Positions 1 through 8,838 of a stretch of DNA of 64,000 bases are shown here, piece after piece (within the stretch, counting starts at the first letter, position 1; each line of letters begins with the position of its first letter). Source of the stretch: Alloacidobacterium sp963823845 (GTDB lineage: Bacteria > Acidobacteriota > Terriglobia > Terriglobales > Acidobacteriaceae); contig CAWGND010000013.1 in NCBI GenBank assembly GCA_963823845.1, positions 768,049-832,048 of the forward strand, given 5' to 3'. The position numbers and the translations under genes were made by a program. Under the pieces are notes generated by a model. It was not told the DNA's origin. It worked only from the letters and a program-made list of their open reading frames with translations, and searched no databases.

Positions 1-540
1 TCGCCGGAATACCTACTGCTCTATCTTTGCGTCCACGGAACCAAGCACTGCTGGCTTAACTTGCGAGAGCTCTGCGATGTCGCCTGTTATGTGCAGACGG
101 CGCAAAAGCTGGACTGGGAGTTATGCATTCACCACGCGGAGGCCGCGAATTGTGACTTGGTGCTGAAGCACAGCGTGCTTCTGGCACAGCAGGTATTGGG
201 GCTGGAGCTGTCATCGCCGATTCGGAACTATTGCGAAGATGCAGAGGCGCAGGCGCTCGCCGATGCAGCATCGGCCCTCCTGTTTCGCGAAGGCGATCTT
301 GGCTATCGCGAGGCTCTGCGCTATCATCTGGCCTTCGCGAAAGGCTGGCGCCATCGCGTGCAACTCGTATTCGAGCGCGTATTTGTTCCTTCGGAGCCGG
401 AATGGCAGGAGGTGCGGCTGCCGCAGTCGCTTTATTTCCTGTACTACGCCGTCAGGCCGATACGATTTATGCTCGAACGCCTCTCCAAAGTAAATCGGAA
501 ATCTCGAATCGAAGGCCGGCCTGCGAAAGAAACCCACTAA
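1..540 (+). CDS. Nucleotidyltransferase-family protein (NTP_transf_5-like), C-terminal part
   Basis: The reading frame is open from the first base of the window and stops at TAA 538-540, so the start lies outside. The visible 179 residues begin with an HG-x-K-H-x-W stretch followed by L-R-E-L-C-D-V-A, which is characteristic of the uncharacterised nucleotidyltransferase family found near polysaccharide and asparagine-synthase-like genes in acidobacteria and proteobacteria. The catalytic N-terminal part is not visible, so activity cannot be judged. Family members are thought to transfer nucleotides to unknown substrates. A TTG at 61 could be called as a start, but the conserved block lies upstream of it, so that start would be wrong. 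Confidence 0.7.
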   Translation, partial: SPEYLLLYLCVHGTKHCWLNLRELCDVACYVQTAQKLDWELCIHHAEAANCDLVLKHSVLLAQQVLGLELSSPIRNYCEDAEAQALADAASALLFREGDLGYREALRYHLAFAKGWRHRVQLVFERVFVPSEPEWQEVRLPQSLYFLYYAVRPIRFMLERLSKVNRKSRIEGRPAKETH

Positions 541-679
541 GGCTGGCCGAGAGCAGATCAGCTTCACTCTCGCGTACGCAGCTACGGCAACAATCTCATG
601 AGCTATTTGGTGACGTGTCCGATTTGCAAGACAGCTGAGTTAACGCGGCGCGCTCGTTTCCGTTTGAATAGACCTGAAA

Positions 680-1483
680 CTAGCGCTTGTCGAGTCGCAA
701 CGACTCCCAGCTACCGTCGGCTGTCCAGCCTCCGTCGATGGTGAGACAGTGACCGTTGATAAATCCACTTTCACGGCTGTCTGCAAGAAAGGCGATTGCT
801 CGTGCAATGTCGTCTGACGTGGCGAAGCGGGCCATCGGAACGCGCCTAATGATGTCCGCGTCGCTGTAAGTTCCTCGGGCCTGATCGGCGTCATCCATTG
901 TCGTCTTTACCCAGCCAGGGCAAACGGCGTTAACACGCACTCCCCGACCTCCCCATTCGGCGGCAAGTGTGCGGGTAAGGCCGATCAATCCATGTTTTGA
1001 TGCGTTGTAGGCAACTCGATCCGCGATGCCAACGAGGCCCGCAATTGATGCGACGTTGATGATGGAGCCACTCCCAGCCTCAAGCATCTTTTCGCCGAAC
1101 GTTTTCGCCAGCACAAAAGGTGCGACAAGATTCACCTCCAACACGCGACGATAGTCGCTGGTGACTGTCTGCTCGGCTGGTGAGATGAAGCTTACTCCGG
1201 CATTGTTTACAAGTATCTCCGAACCACCGTAACGCTTGAAGACTTGTCCAGCAAAGTGCCTGATCACAGATTCGTCGGTTATATCACCGGCGAAGCCCAG
1301 CGCTTCCCCACCAGCCCTTTCAATCGACTCTACCGTGTCGCCCGGATGCCGCAGGTCGACGATCGCCAGCCTGTAACCCCTCTTGGCGAGCAGCTCTGCG
1401 GTCCGCCGTCCAATTCCCTGTGCCCCGCCGGTGACTACTGCGGCATGGTTAAACTCGCTCGCCTTTTGTGGGTGTGCCTTCAT
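680..1483 (-). CDS. SDR family NAD(P)-dependent oxidoreductase (FabG-like)
   Basis: 267 residues, the usual size for a classical short-chain dehydrogenase/reductase. The Rossmann glycine motif TGGAQGIG is at residues 18-25, NNAG at 93-96, and the catalytic residues are Ser146, Tyr159 and Lys163 (YNASK). PGWVKT follows, and the C-terminal end has the usual G-x-x-x-x-IDGG segment. The protein should reduce a keto group or oxidise an alcohol with NAD(P)H in the cytoplasm; the substrate cannot be read from sequence. It stands alone on the minus strand, with no obvious operon partner. The start ATG at 1481-1483 gives a normal N-terminus just ahead of the first beta strand. Confidence 0.9.
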   Translation of the reverse strand: MKAHPQKASEFNHAAVVTGGAQGIGRRTAELLAKRGYRLAIVDLRHPGDTVESIERAGGEALGFAGDITDESVIRHFAGQVFKRYGGSEILVNNAGVSFISPAEQTVTSDYRRVLEVNLVAPFVLAKTFGEKMLEAGSGSIINVASIAGLVGIADRVAYNASKHGLIGLTRTLAAEWGGRGVRVNAVCPGWVKTTMDDADQARGTYSDADIIRRVPMARFATSDDIARAIAFLADSRESGFINGHCLTIDGGWTADGSWESLRLDKR

Positions 1484-1895
1484 AGGGTGAATCCCGCCAG
1501 AGACAATTTAGCAGCACGCTCGAGTAGCATTCGCCACAAGGTCGGTATTCTGCCTGCCGCCGTTGAATCGTTCGTCGATATCTACTCGCGCTGCCGCAAC
1601 GTCACGGAAGGCGCTGTGGGTTCGAGCCTGTCGTCCTCGCCATAAATAAAACAAAATGAACGCTTTATGGCTTACTAGAGAGTGCGCTTTTATACGGGCA
1701 CATTTCAAGGCGGCCTCTCCAACATCGAGAACTGGTGTGAACAGGCGTATACAGCCAGATACGCAAGGTGTAGGCGCCGATATACGCTTCTAGCTCAGAC
1801 TCGCCTTTTTTTCAGTAGGTTATCGGCCACGTCAGTTGGTCTGCGAATTGCAATATCGTCACTACTTTTCAAATTTTCTTCTCGAAGGACTGCAA
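1484..1895. other. Intergenic region, no gene seen
   Basis: This divergent spacer separates the SDR gene (minus) from the PEGA gene (plus) and presumably holds both promoters. I see no convincing coding frame, RNA or repeat. A plausible Shine-Dalgarno GAAGGA lies at about 1884-1889, just ahead of the downstream ATG. Confidence 0.5.
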
Positions 1896-3353
1896 ATGAT
1901 TCGTCCGCTTACTGCCCTTACGCTTGCAGGTTTGGTGGCGCTGAATTGTCCCTTGTTCTCTCAACCGGCAACTGGTCCGACTGCATCATCTGCGGGCAGT
2001 TCAGTGGTGTCGATACCCGAAGCCAATAGTGCAGGCCCCGAATTTTTGGGGCACGTGTTGGGTGAATCATTTGAGTCATTCGCAGCATCTGCGGTGAACC
2101 AGCCTGAGTACAGAATGACGACATGCAGACAGTCCACAACATGGGGCGGTATACACACGATACCCGCTGTCATCGTGACAGGACTCTTCGACTCAGTGAA
2201 TGAGGGTCAGATTGAACAAGGCATTCTAGTACCGAAGTATTCAGTGCAGGATGGCGATTATTCGATCGATTGTGCGAGCGATCTCCACCTTGATAAGAAC
2301 GGCAACGCGACAGGAGAAATAAACAACGGATTTTTGGGTCAGGCCGCGTTCAGGGACGGAGGGCTAGAAGCCTTGGTGCTCGTCCTTCCCCAGAAGTGGG
2401 ATGACGTCATGGCGAATGCGACTCAGCAGCTTGGGAGTCCTACCAAGCAGGCTCAGGAGGGCTCTCTCCACCTAGCAGGATGGATGACTAATTCCTATGT
2501 TGTCGCATTGAGTGAAAGGGTCACAAACGATCTAAAGAGATCAGTCGTGATCTACTTCGCTACACGCTACCGCGCATATCAGGACGGTGTGTGTAAGACC
2601 TGTAATCTGAACGCTACTGAGTCGCAGCCAGCAGGCATGGCATTGGCAAGCATGGTACCCATTGCAGACGTTGCGGTAACACCAACAAAGGGGGGATCAA
2701 CAAGTGTGGCACCTGTTGCAGACGTTTCAGCATCACTAGCAAAGGTAGCATCAACAAGTTCGGTACCCATTCCAGTCGTCCCGGTAACGCCAACGAAAAC
2801 GGGATCAGCGAGCGTAGTACCTGTTGCAGACGTTGCGGCAATACCGGTAAAGGTGCCATCAGCAAGTGCGGTACCCGTGCCAGTGTTCGGGGCAACGCCA
2901 ACGAACGTGGCATCAGCGAGCGTAGTACCTGTTGCAGACGTTGCGGCAATACCGGCAAAGGTGCCGTCAGCAAGTGCGGTACCCGTGCCAGTGGTCGGCG
3001 CAACGCCAACGAACGTGGCATCAGCAAGCGTAGTACCTGTTGCAGTAGTCGCGGCAACACCAGCCAGTGTGGCATCGGCAAGTGTGGTACCCGCTGCAGT
3101 CGCTGCGGCAGTACCGGCGCAGAAAAGCTCAGTCGTGCAGATAACATCTGAGCCTGATGGTGCGGACATTGAAGTTGACGGAAATTTCGTGGGCAGCACG
3201 CCTTCTCAGGTCGAGTTACCTCCTGGCGATTACAGCCTACGGGTGACCAAGAACGGGTATGTGCCGTGGGAAAAGAAGCTCCATACGATCGGGGGCAACG
3301 TAACCATCAATGCTGAAATGGGTTCGCAGCCAATGGTTTATCACGTCAAATAA
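1896..3353 (+). CDS. Secreted PEGA-domain protein with 18-residue repeat linker
   Basis: I start the gene at ATG 1896 (485 residues) because it follows GAAGGA by a few bases and gives a clear signal peptide (MIRPLTALTLAGLVALNCPL, then Ser-Gln). The mature N-terminal part (to about residue 250) matches nothing I recognise and holds several Cys. Next comes a Val/Pro/Ala/Ser-rich linker of eight to nine tandem 18-residue units. The last 70 residues are a PEGA domain (EPDGADIEVDGNFVGSTPSQ, then LPPGDYSLRV-x-KNGY), a small beta-fold that usually sits on the outside of the cell. I infer an exported, wall- or polymer-associated protein whose linker acts as a flexible stalk. It has no operon partners. 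Confidence 0.8.
   Translation: MIRPLTALTLAGLVALNCPLFSQPATGPTASSAGSSVVSIPEANSAGPEFLGHVLGESFESFAASAVNQPEYRMTTCRQSTTWGGIHTIPAVIVTGLFDSVNEGQIEQGILVPKYSVQDGDYSIDCASDLHLDKNGNATGEINNGFLGQAAFRDGGLEALVLVLPQKWDDVMANATQQLGSPTKQAQEGSLHLAGWMTNSYVVALSERVTNDLKRSVVIYFATRYRAYQDGVCKTCNLNATESQPAGMALASMVPIADVAVTPTKGGSTSVAPVADVSASLAKVASTSSVPIPVVPVTPTKTGSASVVPVADVAAIPVKVPSASAVPVPVFGATPTNVASASVVPVADVAAIPAKVPSASAVPVPVVGATPTNVASASVVPVAVVAATPASVASASVVPAAVAAAVPAQKSSVVQITSEPDGADIEVDGNFVGSTPSQVELPPGDYSLRVTKNGYVPWEKKLHTIGGNVTINAEMGSQPMVYHVK
2655..3140 (+). repeat. Tandem 54-bp coding repeats (18 aa units)
   Basis: Nine in-frame 54-bp units begin at 2655, 2709, 2763, 2817, 2871, 2925, 2979, 3033 and 3087; the last is degenerate. 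A typical unit reads VPVADVAAIPAKVPSASA. Units four to seven form a 108-bp higher-order repeat (VPVADVA type alternating with VPVPVVG type), indicating recent duplication of a two-unit block. Unit number is likely to vary between strains. Confidence 0.85.
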
Positions 3354-3395
3354 TGAAGATATGGTGCCGTCGACTTGTGTGTTGCCACCCGCCGC

Positions 3396-4673
3396 TCAGC
3401 TATCCATTGCAACAGCCGTCGCCTTGGTCAGCTTGCCTGCCATCTTTTCTGCGTGGCCTCGTCGCAGGAAGAGACTCAACACGGCCGCCGCGAACGCCAC
3501 ACATGCCAGATAAACGATGAAGCGCGGCTGATAGAAGCCGGCGCGGTCGTACAGGTGTCCGATCACCATAGGGCCTGTCGCCCCGCCGATCGCGTATGCG
3601 GTCCAGGTCAATCCGTACAAGACTGAGAAATGCTGCCGCCCGAAATAGCGTGCGAGCAAATATGGAGCGACATCGGCCTCACTACCAAGACCTATGCCGA
3701 GCAGAGCGGCACCGATCAGCGCAACAGCCGATGAACCTGCAAATGCGAGGATGAGGGTGCCCATTGCTGAGAGCAGCAAGATGAACGTCTGAATTCGTTG
3801 CGGTGAAAAGCGATCGATCAGAAAACCGACGCATAACCTGCCGATAATGCCAGCGCCGCCGCGCACGGAAAGCGCGAGTGCGGCACTCTCCGCACTCACT
3901 TTGTGTTCGGTAAGGATGGCCGCCAGATTTGTGACTAGGCCATTCTCGCTGAAGGCGGAAAGCATGATGATGCCGGCAAGTATCCAAAAAGCCGCGCTGC
4001 GCAAAGCGCCCGCAACACTCGCCGAGGGATCTGACGAATGATCCGCGTGCACAGCGAAGGTGTCAGGCCGATTGCGCACCAGGAACGCAGTAAGAGGGAA
4101 ACCCAGCAGCGCGATACCGCCCAGCATGAGGTAGGCGCTACGCCATCCATGATGCTGAATTACCCATTGCGTGATGGGAGGGATGAGAACTGAGCCCACT
4201 CCGCTGCCAGTCAGGATCAAGGCGAGCGCGAAGCCGCGGTGTTTGTGAAACCACGTGAGTACAGTTCGGGTATATGCAAACTGTGCAGTCCCGTTGGCTA
4301 CCAGCCCCAACACGAAAAACGTGAGATAGAACTGCCCGATGTGCGGCCCGAGCCGGCTAAGCGAAGCAAGCGCACATGCAAAGATCAGGATTGCCGGCAG
4401 GATGATGCGGCGAGGCGCAAAACGGTCTAGCAGGACGCCGATACCAGGAGAAACCAGAGCAACGGTGATTGCCGCGAGCGCAAAGGTGCCGCCGATTGCT
4501 TCCCGCTTCCAGCCAAACGCCGCGTGGAGCGGATTGAGAAACAGACTAAAGGTGTAGGGAACGATGGGAGCGAAGCTCACCATCACACCAATGAAGGCTG
4601 CAGCCGCGACACCCCACCCTGCATAGCGGATGGAGCTTTCACTTGCTGCTTGAGAATCGATAACTTTGCTCAT
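3396..4673 (-). CDS. MFS transporter (monocarboxylate/oxalate-formate antiporter-like)
   Basis: 425 residues with about twelve hydrophobic segments. The loop between segments 2 and 3 reads GVLLDRFAPRR, the MFS signature D-R-x-x-x-R-R, and the second half repeats it as GFLIDRFSPQR. The N-terminal half (F-S-L-F-L-N-P-L-x-x-A-F-G-W-x-R) resembles the MCT / oxalate-formate antiporter branch, whose members carry small organic anions with protons across the inner membrane. The substrate is not predictable here. The last residues overlap nothing and the gene is monocistronic; the nearest plus-strand gene converges on it, with 42 bp between stop codons. Confidence 0.85.
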   Translation of the reverse strand: MSKVIDSQAASESSIRYAGWGVAAAAFIGVMVSFAPIVPYTFSLFLNPLHAAFGWKREAIGGTFALAAITVALVSPGIGVLLDRFAPRRIILPAILIFACALASLSRLGPHIGQFYLTFFVLGLVANGTAQFAYTRTVLTWFHKHRGFALALILTGSGVGSVLIPPITQWVIQHHGWRSAYLMLGGIALLGFPLTAFLVRNRPDTFAVHADHSSDPSASVAGALRSAAFWILAGIIMLSAFSENGLVTNLAAILTEHKVSAESAALALSVRGGAGIIGRLCVGFLIDRFSPQRIQTFILLLSAMGTLILAFAGSSAVALIGAALLGIGLGSEADVAPYLLARYFGRQHFSVLYGLTWTAYAIGGATGPMVIGHLYDRAGFYQPRFIVYLACVAFAAAVLSLFLRRGHAEKMAGKLTKATAVAMDS

Positions 4674-4769
4674 CTCTTATGCCGGTCTTTCATTCGGTTA
4701 TTGCTCTACGATCCGGGCCGAAAAAATCAACGCGGATTTTCACGTTGCGGATGCTTTCTGATGGCGAGG

Positions 4770-5322
4770 CTATTGACTCAGGCGGCGCTCCATTGTGGCG
4801 AGTAGCTTCGGGCGCACATTCGGACGCGTCCAGGGGCATTCTGCAATACAGATTTCGCACGAGGCTTTGATCGTGTTACCCCTCGAAAACATAGAGCGAG
4901 TCCATTGCTGCGATCCCCACGTCGTCGGACTCATGTGCGAGAGCGAATTGTTTGAGCTCGGCGGAGAGCCATTCCGCTGGTGCCTGATTGCGAACCTCGG
5001 CAACAGGTATCAGTTCGGGATAGCTATAGGCCGCCTGAAACGCTTCGACTGAACCCGGGCTTTTACGCGAGTTCTCGCGTGCCACGATCTGCAATCCGCC
5101 CCAGGGATTTTTGTCGGGCGGGTGCCAGAAAAACGGAGAGGGTTTACGCGGAGTGGTCTCTCCGACGCCGTTGATCGGATTGCCAGAGACCTTGAGCAGC
5201 GCGAGAGTCTCAGGCTTCGGTTGGTAGCTCCCGCGTTTCGGGCGTCTCGGATTGGCTTGATTGATCACTCGTTCCCTCAGAGAACGACTCTGGATTGAAT
5301 GAAGTATATGGTTGCCGAGCAC
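4770..5322 (-). pseudogene. 4Fe-4S reductase-like gene, internally deleted and frameshifted
   Basis: The upstream piece (5322 down to 4876) ends with A-H-E-S-D-D-V-G-I-A-A-M-D-S-L-Y-V-F-E-G, which resembles the N-terminal domain of QueG-like and reductive-dehalogenase-like 4Fe-4S proteins, and then meets TAA. Directly downstream, in another frame, is a ferredoxin-type C-terminal motif CEICIAECPWTRP followed by about 20 residues to a stop at 4770. Intact relatives have a few hundred residues between these two blocks, so the middle is missing and the two ends have been fused out of frame. I infer a dead gene. The family assignment rests on the two short motifs. Confidence 0.5.
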
Positions 5323-5618
5323 GATTCGGTATCGACCAAAAGGTTGAGAAATTAGTCTGACGGCGATGCAGACTGCTTAATCGATAGAGCTGCGGTCAGA
5401 ACCGATGCCACCGATGGTATTTGGGTTTTAGCGCCAACTAAGGGTGGATTCTCAGCTAGACCTTTTGATGTAAGACAACTGCGCGATGGAAAATCCGATT
5501 ACGAATCCGGATCGCCTCGATGGATAGAGCAAGTGCTATTGCTTTCCATCGCGATCTCTGAAGGCTCCAAGTCAATAGATATACAAAACCTAGATTGAGA
5601 AGCAATCGGAGCCGGTAA

Positions 5619-5935
5619 ATGCGCAAGACCCTTCCTCTACTCTTATGGATGATTAGCGGCACATTTATCTTCGGGCAACTTCCCAACAGCACCATTAACG
5701 GTCGAGCTATACGGTTCCCTCGTTGCCAGCGGGGACTTACGATCTCCAAGTGGAGAGCGCCGGATTTGCCCTGGGTGTAGCGAAGGATGTCGCGTTAGAT
5801 GTGGGAACGAATATGACGATCAATCTCAACTTGCAGATTGCCAGCGCCAAGTGCAGCTCGCAGCGGCTGAACGAAGCCGCAAAGGATGAAATCAATCTAA
5901 CGATGAAATCAAGCTCCATCCTTCGGCGATTGTGA
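5619..5935 (+). pseudogene. Remnant of a TonB-dependent receptor N-terminus (carboxypeptidase-regulatory-like domain)
   Basis: ATG 5619 opens a signal peptide (MRKTLPLLLWMISGTFIFGQ). About 30 codons later the frame is lost. In another frame the sequence YTVPSLPAGTYDLQVESAGF, followed by a V-x-L-x-V-G-x-N-M-T-I-N-L-N-L strand, is the typical end of a carboxypeptidase-regulatory domain that begins Oar-like receptors in acidobacteria. No barrel follows; the frame stops at 5935. So this is a short, internally deleted receptor head. Compare the intact receptor at 49138-52161. Confidence 0.55.
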
Positions 5936-6059
5936 AGTGTCGCGGGATCCCTATGTGACCAATGCGTGAGCCCCGATGAATGCGAACGTCGATGGAAAAC
6001 GAATTAGTACTTCGAGCCCGAGTCATTGATCACCCTCTTGCGTCTTTGGGCTCTCACCA

Positions 6060-6700
6060 CGGTCGGTCTCCGTCTCGCTTTCGCAAGGCTCAGCAGCCCC
6101 TGTGGCTGGAGTCCGAACGCATTGGCAACACGGTGAATGTTGCAAAGAGCGCGGCAACGTGGACGGCCTCAGCGATCTGCAGCTTGCTCCAGCCGATGCG
6201 CCCCGAGCATTTCTGAGTCCGCGCGGCCGATCTCGTGCGAACTGCGGTTTAGCTTCTGCGCAAAACCGAGCAAAGCCTGTTCTGGCTCAGTCAGCGATGG
6301 AAAAAGAAGGTTGTTCGTTTGGACCGCGCATAGTATCTCGCGGGAGCTGCCATTCATGCGGAGGTGGTATCCGTGACTATCGGCGCAGTAGGGGCATACA
6401 TTCTGCACCGAGACGAGGGTCGCGATCATCTCCTTGTGAGCCGGGATAAATGGCCATCCCGAAGAAGCAGAACTTCGGCCAAGTCCATCATGGGCCACAG
6501 TAAGGGAGGATGGGTCGCGAAGCATTCAGGATGCCTGGAATTTCTGCCCCGCCCAAACGAGATCGAAAGTCGTTATAGAGGGCCAAAACCTCATCGGATG
6601 CCTCACCGTCCTCAACCACTTCGAGGTTTGTAGTAGGCAGGAGAACCCGCACTGACTGGGAGCGTTTCTCGTATTCGGGCAGCAAGCTTTAGATCTCCTC
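6060..6700 (-). pseudogene. Carboxymuconolactone decarboxylase / peroxidase-related family gene, multiply frameshifted
   Basis: Pieces of one AhpD-like protein lie in different frames on the minus strand. 6685-6488 gives V-E-D-G-E-A-S-D-E-V-L-A-L-Y-N-D-F and ends in a stop. 6525-6169 gives the active-site helix E-M-I-A-T-L-V-S-V-Q-N-V-C-P-Y-C-A-D-S-H with the redox CxxC. Further downstream, in two more frames, come I-A-E-A-V-H-V-A-A-L-F-A and R-V-A-N-A-F-G-L-Q-P-Q-G. At least three frame changes are needed to rebuild the protein, so this is decay rather than one sequencing error. Intact relatives remove peroxides or organic hydroperoxides. Confidence 0.65.
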
Positions 6701-6771
6701 TCAAGCGCTACTTTCAGGATCGCCGGAAGCCTAGAGCTTTTTCGCGCTATATTAATCCGGTCACGCTGCAC

Positions 6772-7091
6772 ACGGAAAAACTCTATAGGAAAGGAGAGAA
6801 CCGTCCTTCAGTCGAAGAGTGGACAGAAAGAATCCATTCGCAGGTTATAAAAAGCCTGAAACGCTCTTCACGTCACCTCTCGGCAAAGTCGGCATATCGG
6901 ACACCTGGCTTCTCGTTAGCCACAATAGGGGAGAGGCTCCAGTGGAAGGACACTCGCGTGAGGAAACCAACACTCTCCGTGATTGCGGAATTCACGAAGA
7001 TGTAGCCGCACGCATTTGTTAAGATCTGGGACGTAGTGACGCCATTTCTTTACAACTATAATTCCTAGTAAATAGTTGAAAGTAAATCAGT
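6772..7091. other. Spacer before the left island boundary
   Basis: I find no supportable gene here. It is the last sequence before the ssrA 3' remnant and so would be outside the island on the left side. Confidence 0.4.
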
Positions 7092-7115
7092 TGGTGGAGG
7101 CGGCGGGAGTCGAAC
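7092..7115 (-). other. 3'-end remnant of ssrA (tmRNA) or tRNA gene; probable integrase target
   Basis: On the minus strand the sequence reads TTCGACT, then CCCGC, CGCCTCC, A and CCA. These are a T-loop, the 3' half of a T-stem, the 3' half of an acceptor stem, the discriminator base and CCA. The T-stem and acceptor halves match the usual end of bacterial tmRNA. The 5' half of the T-stem is absent (GGAAAAG precedes the loop), so this is only the 3' end of the gene, as left behind by site-specific integration. No tag-peptide region is present. Confidence 0.65.
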
Positions 7116-7522
7116 TTTTCCACGCCTCATGGATTCTGTAACTTACAGACTCTACATAGGGAATGAAGTGCTAAAAGTGCCACAATGCCGGAGTTATCGT
7201 ACGCGTATCGTACACAGATTATTGGGAAAGTAGGGAACTCTTCGGTTTCACCTGGCTCTCCCTTTTTGCAGACTGCAGGTGGATAGCGCATTGAACGGCT
7301 GAGCCTTAGGGGTGAACAACTCTTAGGCCGAGATGTTTCTCAAACGGGTCGAAGTCGTGGTCGCGATGGAGGAGGGAATGCCCCTCGGTCAGACAGAAAG
7401 TGGCGATCAGGCAGTCGATAGTTTTGCGGACTGTATGGCCGTGTGATCGAAGAGAACGATAGTTCTGAGCCGAGGCTACCGCCAGTGCTTCGCCTCCCAT
7501 GCTGAACAGTTCGAAGTTAGAT
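7092..7522 (-). repeat. Left copy of the island-bounding direct repeat (att-like)
   Basis: The repeat runs from the ssrA 3' remnant through a non-coding stretch (with TCGTACGCGTATCGTAC) into the 3' two thirds of vapC. It matches 61661-62088 in the same orientation with about 17 differences that I count by eye, plus one single-base gap. Identity ends abruptly inside vapC at 7522 / 62088. I infer that the two copies mark the ends of an inserted block of about 54.6 kb, or of successive insertions at the same site. Confidence 0.8.
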
Positions 7523-7701
7523 AGGTCACGCCTGACGTGGGTGAAGGTTGAGTCTACATGGATTCCTTGCAAAATCTCGCACAAGATTAGATCGGTCAAA
7601 CCGAGGCGCTGTTGATTCAGCTCTCGTTCGAGCCAATCCGTGTGTGGATTCGTGATTCCTCCGAGGTAATCGATCCAGACAGTCGTATCTACAATGGTCA
7701 T
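7306..7701 (-). CDS. vapC: VapC-type PIN-domain toxin
   Basis: 131 residues, normal PIN-toxin length. The four acidic metal-binding positions are visible: Asp5 in VDTTVWID, Glu42 in CEILQG, Asp96 in TIDCLIA, and Asp114/Asp116 in HRDHDFD. VapC toxins are Mg-dependent ribonucleases that cut tRNA or rRNA and are neutralised by VapB. The gene starts 9 bp after the vapB stop, as in a toxin-antitoxin operon. Its last two thirds lie within the island-bounding direct repeat, so a second, truncated copy exists at 61872-62087. Confidence 0.9.
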   Translation of the reverse strand: MTIVDTTVWIDYLGGITNPHTDWLERELNQQRLGLTDLILCEILQGIHVDSTFTHVRRDLSNFELFSMGGEALAVASAQNYRSLRSHGHTVRKTIDCLIATFCLTEGHSLLHRDHDFDPFEKHLGLRVVHP

Positions 7702-7710
7702 CTCGAGAAC

Positions 7711-7914
7711 CTACTCCTGTGAGCGACCCAGACGAGACTCGTTCAGGTCGCCCTGCCATTGCACTTTGCCGCGAAGCCGGCGAATTGCTGTCTGCGAATG
7801 TGTTTTGACCAGCAAACGCAGACCAGCTTCCACGACGGCCTTCTTGGTGCGCGCGCCGCTGCTACGCATGGCCTTGCTCACCAATTGATCATCGATTTCG
7901 ATATTCGTCCGCAT
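7711..7914 (-). CDS. vapB: VapB-type antitoxin
   Basis: 67 residues beginning MRTNIEIDDQLVSKAM, the ribbon-helix-helix N-terminus common to VapB antitoxins of the type that accompanies this PIN family. K-K-A-V-V-E-A-G-L-R-L-L-V forms the second helix. The C-terminal part (R-R-L-R-G-K-V-Q-W-Q-G-D-L) is the usual toxin-wrapping tail. The protein should bind VapC and repress its own promoter upstream of 7914. Confidence 0.88.
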   Translation of the reverse strand: MRTNIEIDDQLVSKAMRSSGARTKKAVVEAGLRLLVKTHSQTAIRRLRGKVQWQGDLNESRLGRSQE

Positions 7915-8182
7915 AATGCACCTCGATGTGTAAGAATCTCATATTTATGTGTACACCTCAAGGGCTGGGTCTTTCAAGACGTTGAATCGGCGCCCGACTC
8001 ATCGGGAAGTTGAACGCCCTTCATGGAAGCTCCCTTTGAATAGCTTAAGAAAAGCCCGCTAGTAAGAGTTTTTTCATGGCGATTTTTTCACGGCGAACGA
8101 AATCAAGAAGCGATTACCGAGATCGATAACTGAGATGTCAGCTCAAACGCTCAAACCGAGGAGCGGCACTCTGAAAATTACA

Positions 8183-8838
8183 TTACAAACGAAGCAGCAA
8201 TTGGCCGGAAAGCGCTTCGGGTTTGTTGTTGGGAAGGACTTTCTTTAGGAAAGCTCGTCCGAACTCATTCACGAGCCGCGAAGATTGGTCAGAGTGAAGG
8301 ACGAGATAGGAAGAGACTTGTAATGATGGGTTGGACAGTGGCCGTACAGCTATGCCTTGACCTCTGAATTGCTCCGCGATTCCTTTCGAAACGAAGGCCA
8401 CTCCGAAATTTTCGCCGACGAGCCGGACTGCCTCTTCTGAACTCAAGTAGTGATGAACTTCAAAGGGTTCGGCGTTCGCCAGACGAGCCTCATCCATCAG
8501 ACGGTCGTAAATGACAGGGTGAGCCTTACGCGCAAATACCATCCAGCCAATGCCTCCAAAGTCAGCCATTGAAACCGACTGCTTAGCAGCAGTTGGATGA
8601 TCGGAAGGCATGATCACACACAGTGGATGAGTGGCTACTTGTACCCGAGTGAGGTGGGGACTATCACTAGGCTCTGTGATGATAGCTAGATCCAACTCCG
8701 ACGCGGTTATTCCATGGGCGAGGTCCGGCGCAAACATGCTCTCAATACGCAGCCTGAGATTCGGATACAAGGGCATATGGACGCCTAGGATACAACTGGC
8801 TGTATGGTGCGTACATCCCGAAGAATGCTCCTTATCGA
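8183..8838 (-). pseudogene. LysR-type regulator, effector-binding domain only
   Basis: The frame reads as the C-terminal part of a LysR regulator: P-N-L-R-L-R-I-E-S, E-L-D-L-A-I-I-T-E-P, H-P-L-C-V-I-M-P-S-D-H, S-S-E-E-A-V-R-L-V-G-E-N-F-G-V-A-F. The N-terminal winged-helix DNA-binding domain (about 65 residues) is missing. Upstream codons run directly into the repeat module at 8838-9372 and are not LysR-like. The gene was probably truncated when that module arrived. It cannot act as a DNA-binding regulator as it stands. Confidence 0.7.

Noticed and set aside
2579..3199. Long minus-strand frames (206 and 177 residues) antisense to the PEGA gene
   Set aside because: They exist only because the 54-bp repeats are open in several frames; the proteins are low-complexity and lack ribosome sites.
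7150..7240. Possible intact tRNA or tmRNA next to the left repeat
   Set aside because: Only the T-loop, the 3' T-stem half and the acceptor 3' half are present; the 5' halves and any tag sequence are missing.
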